This document shows positions 1 through 8,462 of a stretch of DNA of 13,067 nt, one piece after another (position 1 is the stretch's first letter; every line of letters starts with the position of its first letter). The stretch lies in NCBI GenBank assembly GCA_030654555.1, contig JAURXG010000619.1, forward strand, positions 1 through 13,067, read 5' to 3'. Both the position numbers and the translations under genes were made by a program. The notes beneath the pieces were generated by a model, which ran no database searches, had not been told where the DNA came from, and saw only the letters and a list, made by a program, of their open reading frames with translations. The DNA is from Aquabacterium sp. (GTDB lineage: Bacteria > Pseudomonadota > Gammaproteobacteria > Burkholderiales > Burkholderiaceae_C).

Positions 1-31
1 GGAAGCTGCCGACACGCCGCTGGTGCAGTAG
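1..31 (+). CDS. possible C-terminal tail of an upstream gene (partial)
   Basis: Reading from base 2, nine codons (EAADTPLVQ) run into a TAG stop at 29-31. This would be the end of a gene lying mostly outside the window. The stop overlaps the Shine-Dalgarno of the carbonic anhydrase that follows, an arrangement typical of an operon, which is the main reason to believe it. Nine residues are too few to identify a family. It could equally be chance. Confidence 0.35.
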   Translation, partial: EAADTPLVQ

Positions 32-35
32 GTGG
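30..35 (+). promoter_or_regulatory. ribosome binding site of the carbonic anhydrase gene
   Basis: AGGTGG lies seven bases before the ATG at 43 and overlaps the TAG at 29-31. It favours the ATG at 43 over the in-frame ATG at 67, and suggests coupling to an upstream cistron. Confidence 0.6.
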
Positions 36-42
36 CCCTGCC

Positions 43-768
43 ATGCGCACCCCGAGTGACCTGGCCATGCCTGACGAACTGCTGCAGCGGCTGCGCAATT
101 TCCACGATGACGCGTTTCCGCAGCACCGCAGCCACTTCCGCATGCTGGTCGACGATGGCCAGCACCCGACCACGCTGTTCATCGGCTGCAGCGACTCGCG
201 CCTGGTGCCCTACCTGCTGACCGGCACCGGCCCGGGCGAGCTGTTCCTGGTGCGCAACGTCGGCGCCTTCGTGCCGCCCTACGACGGCTCGGCGGGCTTT
301 CACGGCACCGCCGCGGCGATCGAGTTCGCGGTGCTCAACCTGCAGGTCAGCCGCATCATCGTCTGCGGTCACAGCCACTGCGGCGGCATCCGCGCGCTGT
401 ACGGCGAATCGCACCCGGCGGCGCGCAACCTGGCGCAGTGGCTGGAACTGGGCCGCGAAGCCGCGCTGCCGGTGGCCGAGCCCGGCCCCGAGGTGCTGCG
501 CCGCACCGAGCAGCGCGCCGTGGTGCTGCAGCTCGAACGCCTGATGGACTACCCGATGGTGCGCGAGCGGGTCGAGGCGCAGCAGCTCAGCCTGCACGGC
601 TGGCATTACGTGCTCGAGGACGGCGAGGTGCATGTGTTCGACGTGCTGCGCGGCGGCTTCATCCCCGCGTCCAGCGCCGACAACGCCGGCACCGGCCCGT
701 ACCGGCGGCACGAACCCGACGAACTCCAAGACACCCTGGATGGCAGTGGTGTGCCGATCAGCCCTTGA
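43..768 (+). CDS. beta-class carbonic anhydrase
   Basis: A 241-residue cytoplasmic zinc enzyme predicted to interconvert CO2 and bicarbonate. The beta-class zinc site is complete: Cys49, Asp51 and Arg53 in the GCSDSR motif, then His110 and Cys113 in CGHSHCGG. The RNVG segment near residue 71 is also typical. Length fits the family (about 200-240). The ATG at 43 is chosen because AGGTGG sits seven bases upstream; an in-frame ATG at 67 is less well placed. No signal peptide is visible. The stop overlaps the Shine-Dalgarno of the DsrC-like gene downstream, so the two are probably co-translated. Residues after about 205 (from ASSADNAG on) look like a poorly conserved tail. Family assignment is secure; the physiological role (bicarbonate supply or pH balance) and why it sits beside DsrC-like and NnrS proteins are not shown by sequence. 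Confidence 0.95.
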   Translation: MRTPSDLAMPDELLQRLRNFHDDAFPQHRSHFRMLVDDGQHPTTLFIGCSDSRLVPYLLTGTGPGELFLVRNVGAFVPPYDGSAGFHGTAAAIEFAVLNLQVSRIIVCGHSHCGGIRALYGESHPAARNLAQWLELGREAALPVAEPGPEVLRRTEQRAVVLQLERLMDYPMVRERVEAQQLSLHGWHYVLEDGEVHVFDVLRGGFIPASSADNAGTGPYRRHEPDELQDTLDGSGVPISP

Positions 769-772
769 GGTG
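767..772 (+). promoter_or_regulatory. ribosome binding site of the DsrC-like gene
   Basis: GAGGTG, four bases before the ATG at 777, shares its first bases with the TGA stop (766-768) of the carbonic anhydrase. It fixes the start of the small downstream gene, which is otherwise part of a longer open frame beginning at 438. Confidence 0.65.
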
Positions 773-776
773 CCGC

Positions 777-1136
777 ATGACATCGACCCCGACCCCGACC
801 CCGAACCTGAAGCCCGCCGAGATCGACCCCGCCTTGCTGGACGACGAAGGCTACCTGGTCGACCCCGACCGCTGGACCGACGACATGGCAGCGCCGCTGG
901 CTCGGGTGCAGGGCATCACGCTGCAGGACGAGCACTGGCTGGTGATCCGCTTCATGCGCGAGCACTACCAGGAGCACCGCGTCTGCGCCGATGCGCGCCA
1001 TGCGATGAAGCTGCTGGACCAGCGCCATCCCGGCCAGGGCCGCAAGCGCCTGTTCGAGCTGTTCCCCTACGGCTACGTGGGCCAGGCCTGCCGCATCGCC
1101 GGCATGCGCCGCCCGCGCACCTGGAGCACGGGTTGA
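777..1136 (+). CDS. TusE/DsrC/DsvC-family sulfur-relay-like protein lacking the terminal cysteine
   Basis: A 119-residue protein with the DsrC fold signature: DEGYLVDPDRWTDDMA (about 23-38), ITLQDEHWLVIRFMREHY (47-64), LFELFPYGYVGQACRIAG (92-109). In this family two cysteines on the flexible C-terminal arm matter. DsrC uses both as a heterodisulfide/trisulfide carrier; TusE, in 2-thiouridine synthesis, uses the penultimate one. Here the inner cysteine is present (Cys105), but the position eleven residues later is Trp116 in a PRTWSTG end, and the only other cysteine is Cys70. It therefore should not act as a standard TusE or DsrC. The start at 777 follows a GAGGTG Shine-Dalgarno overlapping the previous stop. 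Residues 1-12 are a Thr-Pro-rich tail made by a 6-base repeat. The gene lies between carbonic anhydrase and nnrS, so a regulatory or nitrosative/redox-stress role is possible, but that is inference. Confidence 0.88.
   Translation: MTSTPTPTPNLKPAEIDPALLDDEGYLVDPDRWTDDMAAPLARVQGITLQDEHWLVIRFMREHYQEHRVCADARHAMKLLDQRHPGQGRKRLFELFPYGYVGQACRIAGMRRPRTWSTG
784..807 (+). repeat. short tandem 6-base repeat in the DsrC-like gene
   Basis: Three perfect CGACCC units and a fourth imperfect one (CGAACC) encode the Thr-Pro dipeptides of the N-terminal tail. As the unit is six bases, slippage would change protein length by two residues without a frameshift. Confidence 0.6.
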
Positions 1137-1170
1137 CCGGGCTCGGCGCCCACCGCGCCCTGCGCAGGCC

Positions 1171-2496
1171 ATGAAGACCCTGCCGATCCGCCCCGCGCCG
1201 CCCACGCCGCCCACGCCGGGCGGCCGTGGGCCGGGTGCCGATGGCCCGCCGGTCGACCGGCGCTGGACCGTGGCCCGGCTGCTGACCGCGCCGCACCGCC
1301 TGGGCTTCTTCAGCGCGGCGCTGATGCTGGCCACCAGCGCGCTGTGGTGGGCCGCGGCGCTGGTGGCGCGTCAGGCCGGGCTGGCCCTGCCCTGGGCCGT
1401 GCCACCGGCGCTGGCGCATGGGCTGCTGATGGGCATGGGCTTCATGCCGCTGTTCATCGTCGGCTTCCTGTTCACCGCCGGTCCCCGCTGGCTGGGGCTG
1501 CCCGACGTGGCCGCGCGCAGCCTGCGCTGGCCGGTGGCGGCCATGCTGTCGGGCTGGGCCGTGGCGCTGATCGGCTTCCATGCCCACGCCCTGGTCGCGG
1601 CACTGGGCATCGCGGCGGTGGCCGGCGGCTGGAGCGCCATCGTCGCGCGCTTCGTCGGCCTGCTGCGGCGCAGCCCGGTGGCCGACCAGTTGCATGCGCG
1701 GGTGATCGCGGCAGCCGCCGCGCTGGGTGCATTGGCGCTGTGGGCGGCCGCGGCCGCACTGACCACCGGCCAGGCCATCGGCGTGCGCGTGGCCACGCAG
1801 CTGGCGCTGTGGGGCTGCCTGGCGCCCCTCTTCTGGACCGTGTCGCACCGCATGATCCCGTTCTTCACCACCAGCGCGCTGCCGCTGCTCGATGCCTGGC
1901 GGCCCAACTGGCTGCTGTGGGCGGGGCTGGCGGCGCTGGCGCTGGCGGGCGCCGGGGCGGTGGCCGATCTGCTGTGGTGGCCGCTGCCGCCGGCCTGGCG
2001 CTGGGCGCAGCTGGTGCTGGAGGCCCCGGCCGCCGCGCTGATGCTGTGGCTGGCGGTGCGCTGGGGCCTGGTGCAGAGCCTGAAGATCCGCCTGCTGGCC
2101 ATGCTGCACGGCGGTTTTGTCTGGCTGGGCCTGGCGCTGGCGCTGGCCGCCGTGTCGCACGGCCTGCAGGCCACCGGCGTCAGCCCCGCCGGCCTGGGCC
2201 TGGCGCCCACGCACGCGCTGACGATGGGTTACCTGGGCTGCACGCTGATCGCGATGATCACCCGCGTGGCCGCCGGCCACAGCGGCCGCCCGCTGGCCGC
2301 CGACAACCCGGCCTGGGCCCTGTACTGGGGTCTGCAGACGGCCACGCTGCTGCGCCTGGGCGCCGTGCTGTGGCCCGCGGCCGAAGGCCCGCTGGTGCTG
2401 CTGGCCGTGGCCGCCTGGGCCGTGGCCGCCACCGGCTGGGCCTGGCGCTACGGCGGCTGGCTGGGACGGCCGCGCATCGACGGCCGGCCGGGCTGA
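1171..2496 (+). CDS. nnrS: NnrS family heme-copper-type membrane protein
   Basis: A 441-residue polytopic inner-membrane protein with roughly twelve hydrophobic segments from residue 44 to 427. Two NnrS family blocks are clear: HGLLMGMGFMPLFIVGFLFT (83-102, preceding a GPRWLG turn) and HALTMGYLGCTLIAMITR (348-365) followed by VAAGHSGRPL (366-375). NnrS proteins bind heme and copper and help bacteria tolerate nitric oxide and nitrosative stress; in several species they lie in NO- or FNR/NnrR-controlled regulons. Candidate ligands visible here include His42, His83, His226, His313, His330, His348 and His370. The gene starts 34 bases after the DsrC-like stop; the Shine-Dalgarno is poor (AGG close to the ATG), so the start is less certain, and residues 1-30 are a Pro/Gly-rich tail possibly not conserved. 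Its TGA abuts the stop of the convergent lipase-like gene, leaving no intergenic terminator. No denitrification genes are in the window, so the link to NO here is from family knowledge. Confidence 0.9.
   Translation: MKTLPIRPAPPTPPTPGGRGPGADGPPVDRRWTVARLLTAPHRLGFFSAALMLATSALWWAAALVARQAGLALPWAVPPALAHGLLMGMGFMPLFIVGFLFTAGPRWLGLPDVAARSLRWPVAAMLSGWAVALIGFHAHALVAALGIAAVAGGWSAIVARFVGLLRRSPVADQLHARVIAAAAALGALALWAAAAALTTGQAIGVRVATQLALWGCLAPLFWTVSHRMIPFFTTSALPLLDAWRPNWLLWAGLAALALAGAGAVADLLWWPLPPAWRWAQLVLEAPAAALMLWLAVRWGLVQSLKIRLLAMLHGGFVWLGLALALAAVSHGLQATGVSPAGLGLAPTHALTMGYLGCTLIAMITRVAAGHSGRPLAADNPAWALYWGLQTATLLRLGAVLWPAAEGPLVLLAVAAWAVAATGWAWRYGGWLGRPRIDGRPG
1197..1214 (+). repeat. 9-base direct repeat at the nnrS N-terminus
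   Basis: Two perfect adjacent copies of GCCGCCCAC encode a PPT-type repeat in the low-complexity N-terminal tail of NnrS. Confidence 0.5.
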
Positions 2497-3645
2497 TCAG
2501 CCCGGCGCGCGCGGCAGGCTGCGCGCGATGGCCCCGGCCACCGCGTCCCAGGTGGCCTCGAAGGCCTCGGGCGTGAAGCCCGCCCCCGAGGGCAGCCAGT
2601 CGGCCGTGCGCCCGCCCGCCAGCGTGTAGTGGCCCACCACGTCGAGGTGGTCGGCGCGCGCCACGTGCAGCAGCCGGCCGTGCAGCTGGCTCAGCGTCGG
2701 CACGATGCCGTCGTTGGTCGCCGGCGTCGGCTTGAAGCCCAAGGCCGCCTCCAGCGCGCGCTGCTGGGCGGGCCGGGGCTGCGGGCAGGGGTAGCGCGGA
2801 TGCGGCCGCGAGGTCAGCCCGTGCAGCAGCCTGAACACCGCCCGCAGCGCCACGTACTCGGGGTCGAGCAGTTCACCGGCCACCAGCCGCTCGCGCGGTT
2901 GGGGCACGCCGGTGACGACGCAACCGTAGTCGATGCCGGCGCGGTCGGCCACGGCCGCGTCGAACAGCTCGATGCCCTCGGGCGTGAGCTGCAGCACCGC
3001 GCCCTGGTCCTGCTCGATCTCGCCCAGGTACTGCCACACCGGGTCGCCCCGGTTGAAGCGGATCTTGCGCAGCAGGCCTTCGGCGATGCGGTCGAGCGGG
3101 CCCTCGTCGCGGCCCAGCCAGTCGTCGAGCCGCGCCACCAGCGCCAGCGCCTTGGCGGCGGCCAGGATGGTGCCGCGGCCCTGGCCCGAGGTGGCCAGCG
3201 CGCTCAGCACCAGCAGCAGCGTCTGGCCCTGCAGCGTGAGGAAGTGATTGGCCAGCGGCGTGCCGTGGTGCGGCGTGGCCACCGAGGTGGCGGTCCTGGT
3301 CAGGCGGGCGATGCGCTCCTCGGACTCGCCACGCGAGATCTTCACGCCCGGCGCCAGCAGCATGCGCATGTCCAGCCCGCCGGTCGAATGGCCGACGAAG
3401 TGCAGCGCCGGCGCGTCGGCCGCGCCCGGTCGCCCCAGGTGGCGTTGCACCTGACGGCGCAGCGCATCCACCCGCCGCGGGATCGACGCGGTGGGCTGGG
3501 TCTTGCAGCGCAGGATGCGCGCCGCCACGCCGCGGCGCTGCAGCGCCCGGCCCAGCGATTGCTCGACCTGCTCGAAATAGCTGACCGATCCGACCGAGGT
3601 GAAACCGAAGAAACCGGGCACCAGGAACACCAGCGGCGTCGCCAT
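2497..3645 (-). CDS. alpha/beta-hydrolase, lipase/esterase-like
   Basis: A 382-residue predicted serine hydrolase. The fold begins at once with strand VFLVPGFFGF (6-15), whose PGFFG resembles the oxyanion-hole HG/PG loop of lipases. The nucleophile elbow is GHSTGG with Ser87; the catalytic Asp is probably Asp312 in NDGIVP and the His His333 in ADHLDVVGH (His339 is an alternative). SVATPHHGTPLA (121-132) matches the post-nucleophile TPH.G region of triacylglycerol lipases. No signal peptide or lipobox is seen, so it is probably cytoplasmic. The ATG is preceded by AAAGG with an eight-base spacer (3654-3658, minus strand). Substrate cannot be told from sequence: a short or medium acyl ester, triglyceride or polyester oligomer are all possible. 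It is transcribed divergently from ppdK across a 172-base gap and convergently with nnrS with zero gap, so it is probably monocistronic. Confidence 0.85.
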   Translation of the reverse strand: MATPLVFLVPGFFGFTSVGSVSYFEQVEQSLGRALQRRGVAARILRCKTQPTASIPRRVDALRRQVQRHLGRPGAADAPALHFVGHSTGGLDMRMLLAPGVKISRGESEERIARLTRTATSVATPHHGTPLANHFLTLQGQTLLLVLSALATSGQGRGTILAAAKALALVARLDDWLGRDEGPLDRIAEGLLRKIRFNRGDPVWQYLGEIEQDQGAVLQLTPEGIELFDAAVADRAGIDYGCVVTGVPQPRERLVAGELLDPEYVALRAVFRLLHGLTSRPHPRYPCPQPRPAQQRALEAALGFKPTPATNDGIVPTLSQLHGRLLHVARADHLDVVGHYTLAGGRTADWLPSGAGFTPEAFEATWDAVAGAIARSLPRAPG

Positions 3646-3653
3646 GAGACGGA

Positions 3654-3658
3654 CCTTT
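3654..3658 (-). promoter_or_regulatory. ribosome binding site of the lipase-like gene
   Basis: On the minus strand AAAGG stands eight bases before the ATG whose complement is at 3643-3645, supporting that start. Confidence 0.5.
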
Positions 3659-3759
3659 CAGCGCGCGCCTGCGGTGGCGCGTTGCGCACCCAGCCTAACG
3701 CGCGCCACGAGCACGCCATTGATCGCTGTCAAGGCGGGTGAGGCGCCATTGGCGGAGGC

Positions 3760-3785
3760 TTGCAGCTGGACGCAGCACGCTGCAA
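3760..3785. repeat. inverted repeat upstream of ppdK (possible operator or leader hairpin)
   Basis: TTGCAGC (3760-3766) and GCTGCAA (3779-3785) are perfect 7-base inverted copies separated by 12 bases, ending 32 bases before the ppdK ATG. Dyad symmetry of this size fits a dimeric regulator site; it could also form an RNA hairpin in the leader. No known regulator is assigned. Confidence 0.4.
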
Positions 3786-3817
3786 CGCTTCGAACCCCAA
3801 GCCCAAGGCCATCCCCC

Positions 3818-6544
<2,727 letters not shown>

Positions 6545-6591
6545 GAGCCGGTCGGGTTGCGGATGATCAACATGGCGGCGCCACCCAGACC

Positions 6592-6597
6592 TATATT
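6592..6597 (+). promoter_or_regulatory. candidate -10 element for the membrane protein/protease pair
   Basis: TATATT is the most AT-rich hexamer between ppdK and the next gene and lies 28 bases before its ATG. No good -35 hexamer occurs 16-18 bases upstream, so this is tentative. It suggests the pair is transcribed independently of ppdK. Confidence 0.3.
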
Positions 6598-6625
6598 GGC
6601 CGGTGAAGTATCGAGTTAGCCGACG

Positions 6626-7039
6626 ATGCAAATACTCTTGGCCTTCTTCTTGCTCGGCATGGTGGTGGGCACGTTTGCGGCGTTCACCGCCACCAGTGTC
6701 GTGGCGTCGCTGCTGCCGCTTTTCTTTGCGTTTGCGGGCGGGACAGCCATTGCCTTTGCAGGGCAGGTTGACAGCGTGGCGCAGAAGCGCGCCTCCACGG
6801 CCATCGCCGGGCTGTCTCTGGGGTGTTTGGTCGGGGTCTATTCAGGCGTCTGGGTATCGGCACACAAGCTGTTGACACCGCCAGAGGCGCGCGCGGCCGC
6901 CACAGCCTCCGGAAGCACCTATTTGCGTGAGTTCTCCATGGAGCCCGCCGAGTTCATCGATCAGCAGAAGCGCAGCGGCGCCATGTCGGTCGACGAGGCC
7001 TACGACAAGCTGCTGGAACTGCACCGCCATCGCCGGTGA
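6626..7039 (+). CDS. small three-helix membrane protein of unknown function
   Basis: A 137-residue protein I do not recognise. Three hydrophobic stretches are visible: about 2-22, 24-46 and 58-79. A short loop with Lys54 and Arg55 separates helices 2 and 3; by the positive-inside rule this loop would be cytoplasmic, placing the roughly 55-residue polar C-terminal tail (85-137, rich in Glu, Asp, Lys and ending HRHRR) in the periplasm. The ATG at 6626 is the only good start because an in-frame TAG lies at 6617; the Shine-Dalgarno is weak. The stop is only four bases before the start of the exported protease, so the two are probably co-expressed. Base composition is less GC-rich than in neighbours (36 of 60 bases in 6721-6780). 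Reality of the gene is supported by its tight junction with the next one; function is unknown. Confidence 0.7.
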   Translation: MQILLAFFLLGMVVGTFAAFTATSVVASLLPLFFAFAGGTAIAFAGQVDSVAQKRASTAIAGLSLGCLVGVYSGVWVSAHKLLTPPEARAAATASGSTYLREFSMEPAEFIDQQKRSGAMSVDEAYDKLLELHRHRR

Positions 7040-7043
7040 ACAC

Positions 7044-8342
7044 ATGCGTGGGCTGTTGGCGAGGTGGGTGGTTGGGGTGGCGATGGCGATCGCCACGGCA
7101 GCGATGTCGGCTCCGGCTTCAGACGCGGTGCTCCAGATCGTCGTCACCGCTGAAGGCAACAAGGGCAGGTTCGGCACGGGCTTCTACTGGAACGAGCGCG
7201 GGCAGGTCATCACCGCCTACCACGTGGTGGCTGGTGCGCAACGCATTCGCGTCATCGATGCCAGCGGGCGAGCGCACGAGAAGGTGATGGTCACCCACAT
7301 CCAGCCGGAAGCCGACTTGGCGCTGCTGCATGTACAAGGATTGCCGGGTGCCACGGCCTTCATTCCGTTCTCGGGCAAGGCGCCGACCGTGGCCGATGAG
7401 GTGCGAACCATCGGCAGCCCGCGCGGCATCGCACAGCAGACCTTCATCGGCCGTGTCACCTCCGATCGCTTGGTGCCCAGCGATCAGATGCGCGACACCC
7501 AGGGCCGCATGATCTTTCGCGCCGATGCCCAGCGCCTGGACCTGCTGCCACTTGACATCACCATCTACACCGGCATGAGCGGCGGGCCGGTGATGCTCGG
7601 TGGCCAGGCCGTTGCCGTGCTGGTGGCCAGCCTGAACGAGGGCGGCGCGCTGGCGTGGGGCATCCCGATCAAGTACATCAGCGGCCATCAGTGGACGGCG
7701 GTGAACCAGGAAGCCGCCCGCGTGTCGTGGCCCAGTTTCAATCTGCTGAGCGAAGGGGCGCGCAGCCTGGAGGTTCTGGTGTCATTTGCCGCCGCCGATG
7801 GTGCGCTGCTGGACACCTACCTGTCGCAGGGAAAGCAGCTGGAAGATCTGATGTCCGTCATGGTCAGTCAGTACTCGCAGTGCCAAGTCACCATGGATGT
7901 CTGGCTGCGCCTGCAACTGCAGGGCGCAGCCAAGGAAGCCGTCGCGGACCCGCTTCAGGCCGACATCGAAAGCTGCATGCAGGCGTTGCTGGCCCGCCTC
8001 GGGGAGATCGCCTCGGTCGAAGATCGGCTGGCGATCACCCATGACAAGATCAGCGCAGCGGTTCGGCAACGCCGGGACACGGGTGCACCCAAGACACGGC
8101 TCGTGCAGATCGGCCGGCCATTGCCGTCCTCGATCGGTGTCGACATCGAGCCGGTGATGACCCGACTGATATCGCGCATGAACACGATAAACGCCAATGA
8201 CGAGCGAGCGCGCGTGCAACTCATCAAGGAGATATTCGAGTCCATGCAGCTCGACTCCGATGCGAGCGTGGCACACATGGGCGCGATGTTCTATGACCTG
8301 CGAATGATCGCGGTGTACTTCAATCGGCTCATCTTGCAGTGA
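7044..8342 (+). CDS. exported trypsin-like serine protease (S1C/HtrA-type fold) with an unknown C-terminal domain
   Basis: A 432-residue protein. Residues 1-23 form a signal peptide (Arg2 and Arg7, hydrophobic VVGVAMAIATAAM, likely cleavage near SA or APA at 22-25), so it should act in the periplasm or outside. The trypsin-like domain spans about 28-215 with a full triad: His60 in TAYHVV, Asp91 in EADLALL, Ser179 in TGMSGGP. GTGFYW near 44-49 and GIPIKYI near 206-212 are typical of HtrA-like folds. No PDZ domain follows; instead about 210 mostly helical residues with Cys280 and Cys311 belong to no family I recognise. The ATG at 7044 is chosen because it opens the signal peptide; the frame stays open further upstream but overlaps the previous gene by over 100 bases. 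GGTGA (7035-7039) is the likely Shine-Dalgarno, overlapping the previous stop. Target proteins are unknown; the adjacent membrane protein is the obvious candidate partner. Composition is again lower in GC (35 of 60 in 8161-8220). Confidence 0.85.
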   Translation: MRGLLARWVVGVAMAIATAAMSAPASDAVLQIVVTAEGNKGRFGTGFYWNERGQVITAYHVVAGAQRIRVIDASGRAHEKVMVTHIQPEADLALLHVQGLPGATAFIPFSGKAPTVADEVRTIGSPRGIAQQTFIGRVTSDRLVPSDQMRDTQGRMIFRADAQRLDLLPLDITIYTGMSGGPVMLGGQAVAVLVASLNEGGALAWGIPIKYISGHQWTAVNQEAARVSWPSFNLLSEGARSLEVLVSFAAADGALLDTYLSQGKQLEDLMSVMVSQYSQCQVTMDVWLRLQLQGAAKEAVADPLQADIESCMQALLARLGEIASVEDRLAITHDKISAAVRQRRDTGAPKTRLVQIGRPLPSSIGVDIEPVMTRLISRMNTINANDERARVQLIKEIFESMQLDSDASVAHMGAMFYDLRMIAVYFNRLILQ

Positions 8343-8381
8343 CTGCGGCGCGGATGTCAGTCCATGCCGCACATTCCGCGT

Positions 8382-8400
8382 TCGCAGCCTCCGGCTGCGA
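8382..8400. terminator. hairpin after the protease gene (possible bidirectional terminator)
   Basis: TCGCAGCC and GGCTGCGA form a perfect 8-base stem around a 3-base TCC loop, 40 bases past the protease stop and between convergent genes. No run of T follows on either strand, so it is not a classical intrinsic terminator. Confidence 0.45.
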
Positions 8401-8411
8401 CGTCCCGAGCT

Positions 8412-8440
8412 ACCGCCCTTAGCGCGACAGCGCAGGCGGT
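8412..8440. terminator. second, compound hairpin between convergent genes
   Basis: ACCGCC (8412-8417) pairs with GGCGGT (8435-8440), enclosing an inner GCGC/GCGC stem with a GACA loop (8422-8433). It comes 12 bases after the first hairpin. Together they could stop or protect both convergent transcripts. No T-tract. Confidence 0.35.
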
Positions 8441-8462
8441 CGTGCATTGCTGACGAGCCGCG

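Larger units (their letters stand above)
3646..3817. promoter_or_regulatory. divergent intergenic region between the lipase-like gene and ppdK
   Basis: This 172-base region must carry promoters in both directions. No convincing -35/-10 pair was found by eye on either strand. It does contain the inverted repeat listed separately and a weak Shine-Dalgarno (AAGG, about 3805-3808) for ppdK. Confidence 0.5.

Noticed and set aside
438..776. Longer N-terminus for the DsrC-like protein starting at 438
   Set aside because: It would overlap the carbonic anhydrase by over 300 bases and encodes Arg/Ala-rich shadow sequence; the GAGGTG before 777 fits a short protein of normal family length.
952..2280. 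Long minus-strand open frame opposite the DsrC-like and nnrS genes
   Set aside because: Low-complexity Gln/Arg/His/Gly translation, no ribosome binding site; a codon-bias shadow of nnrS.
3599..3817. Extended start for ppdK at 3599
   Set aside because: The extra 73 residues have no similarity to PPDK and would overlap the start of the divergent lipase-like gene; the family begins near MTTPSKFVYLFG.
6571..6590. Terminator after ppdK at the TGGCGGCGCCA palindrome
   Set aside because: The palindrome leaves a one-base loop and is followed by no T-tract; it cannot form a sound hairpin.
6927..7043. Extended start for the protease at 6927
   Set aside because: It would place 39 Ser/Arg-rich residues before a clean signal peptide and overlap the membrane protein gene.
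8343..8462. Integron-type recombination site suggested by the paired hairpins
   Set aside because: No RYYYAAC/GTTRRRY core sites flank the hairpins and no integrase is in the window.
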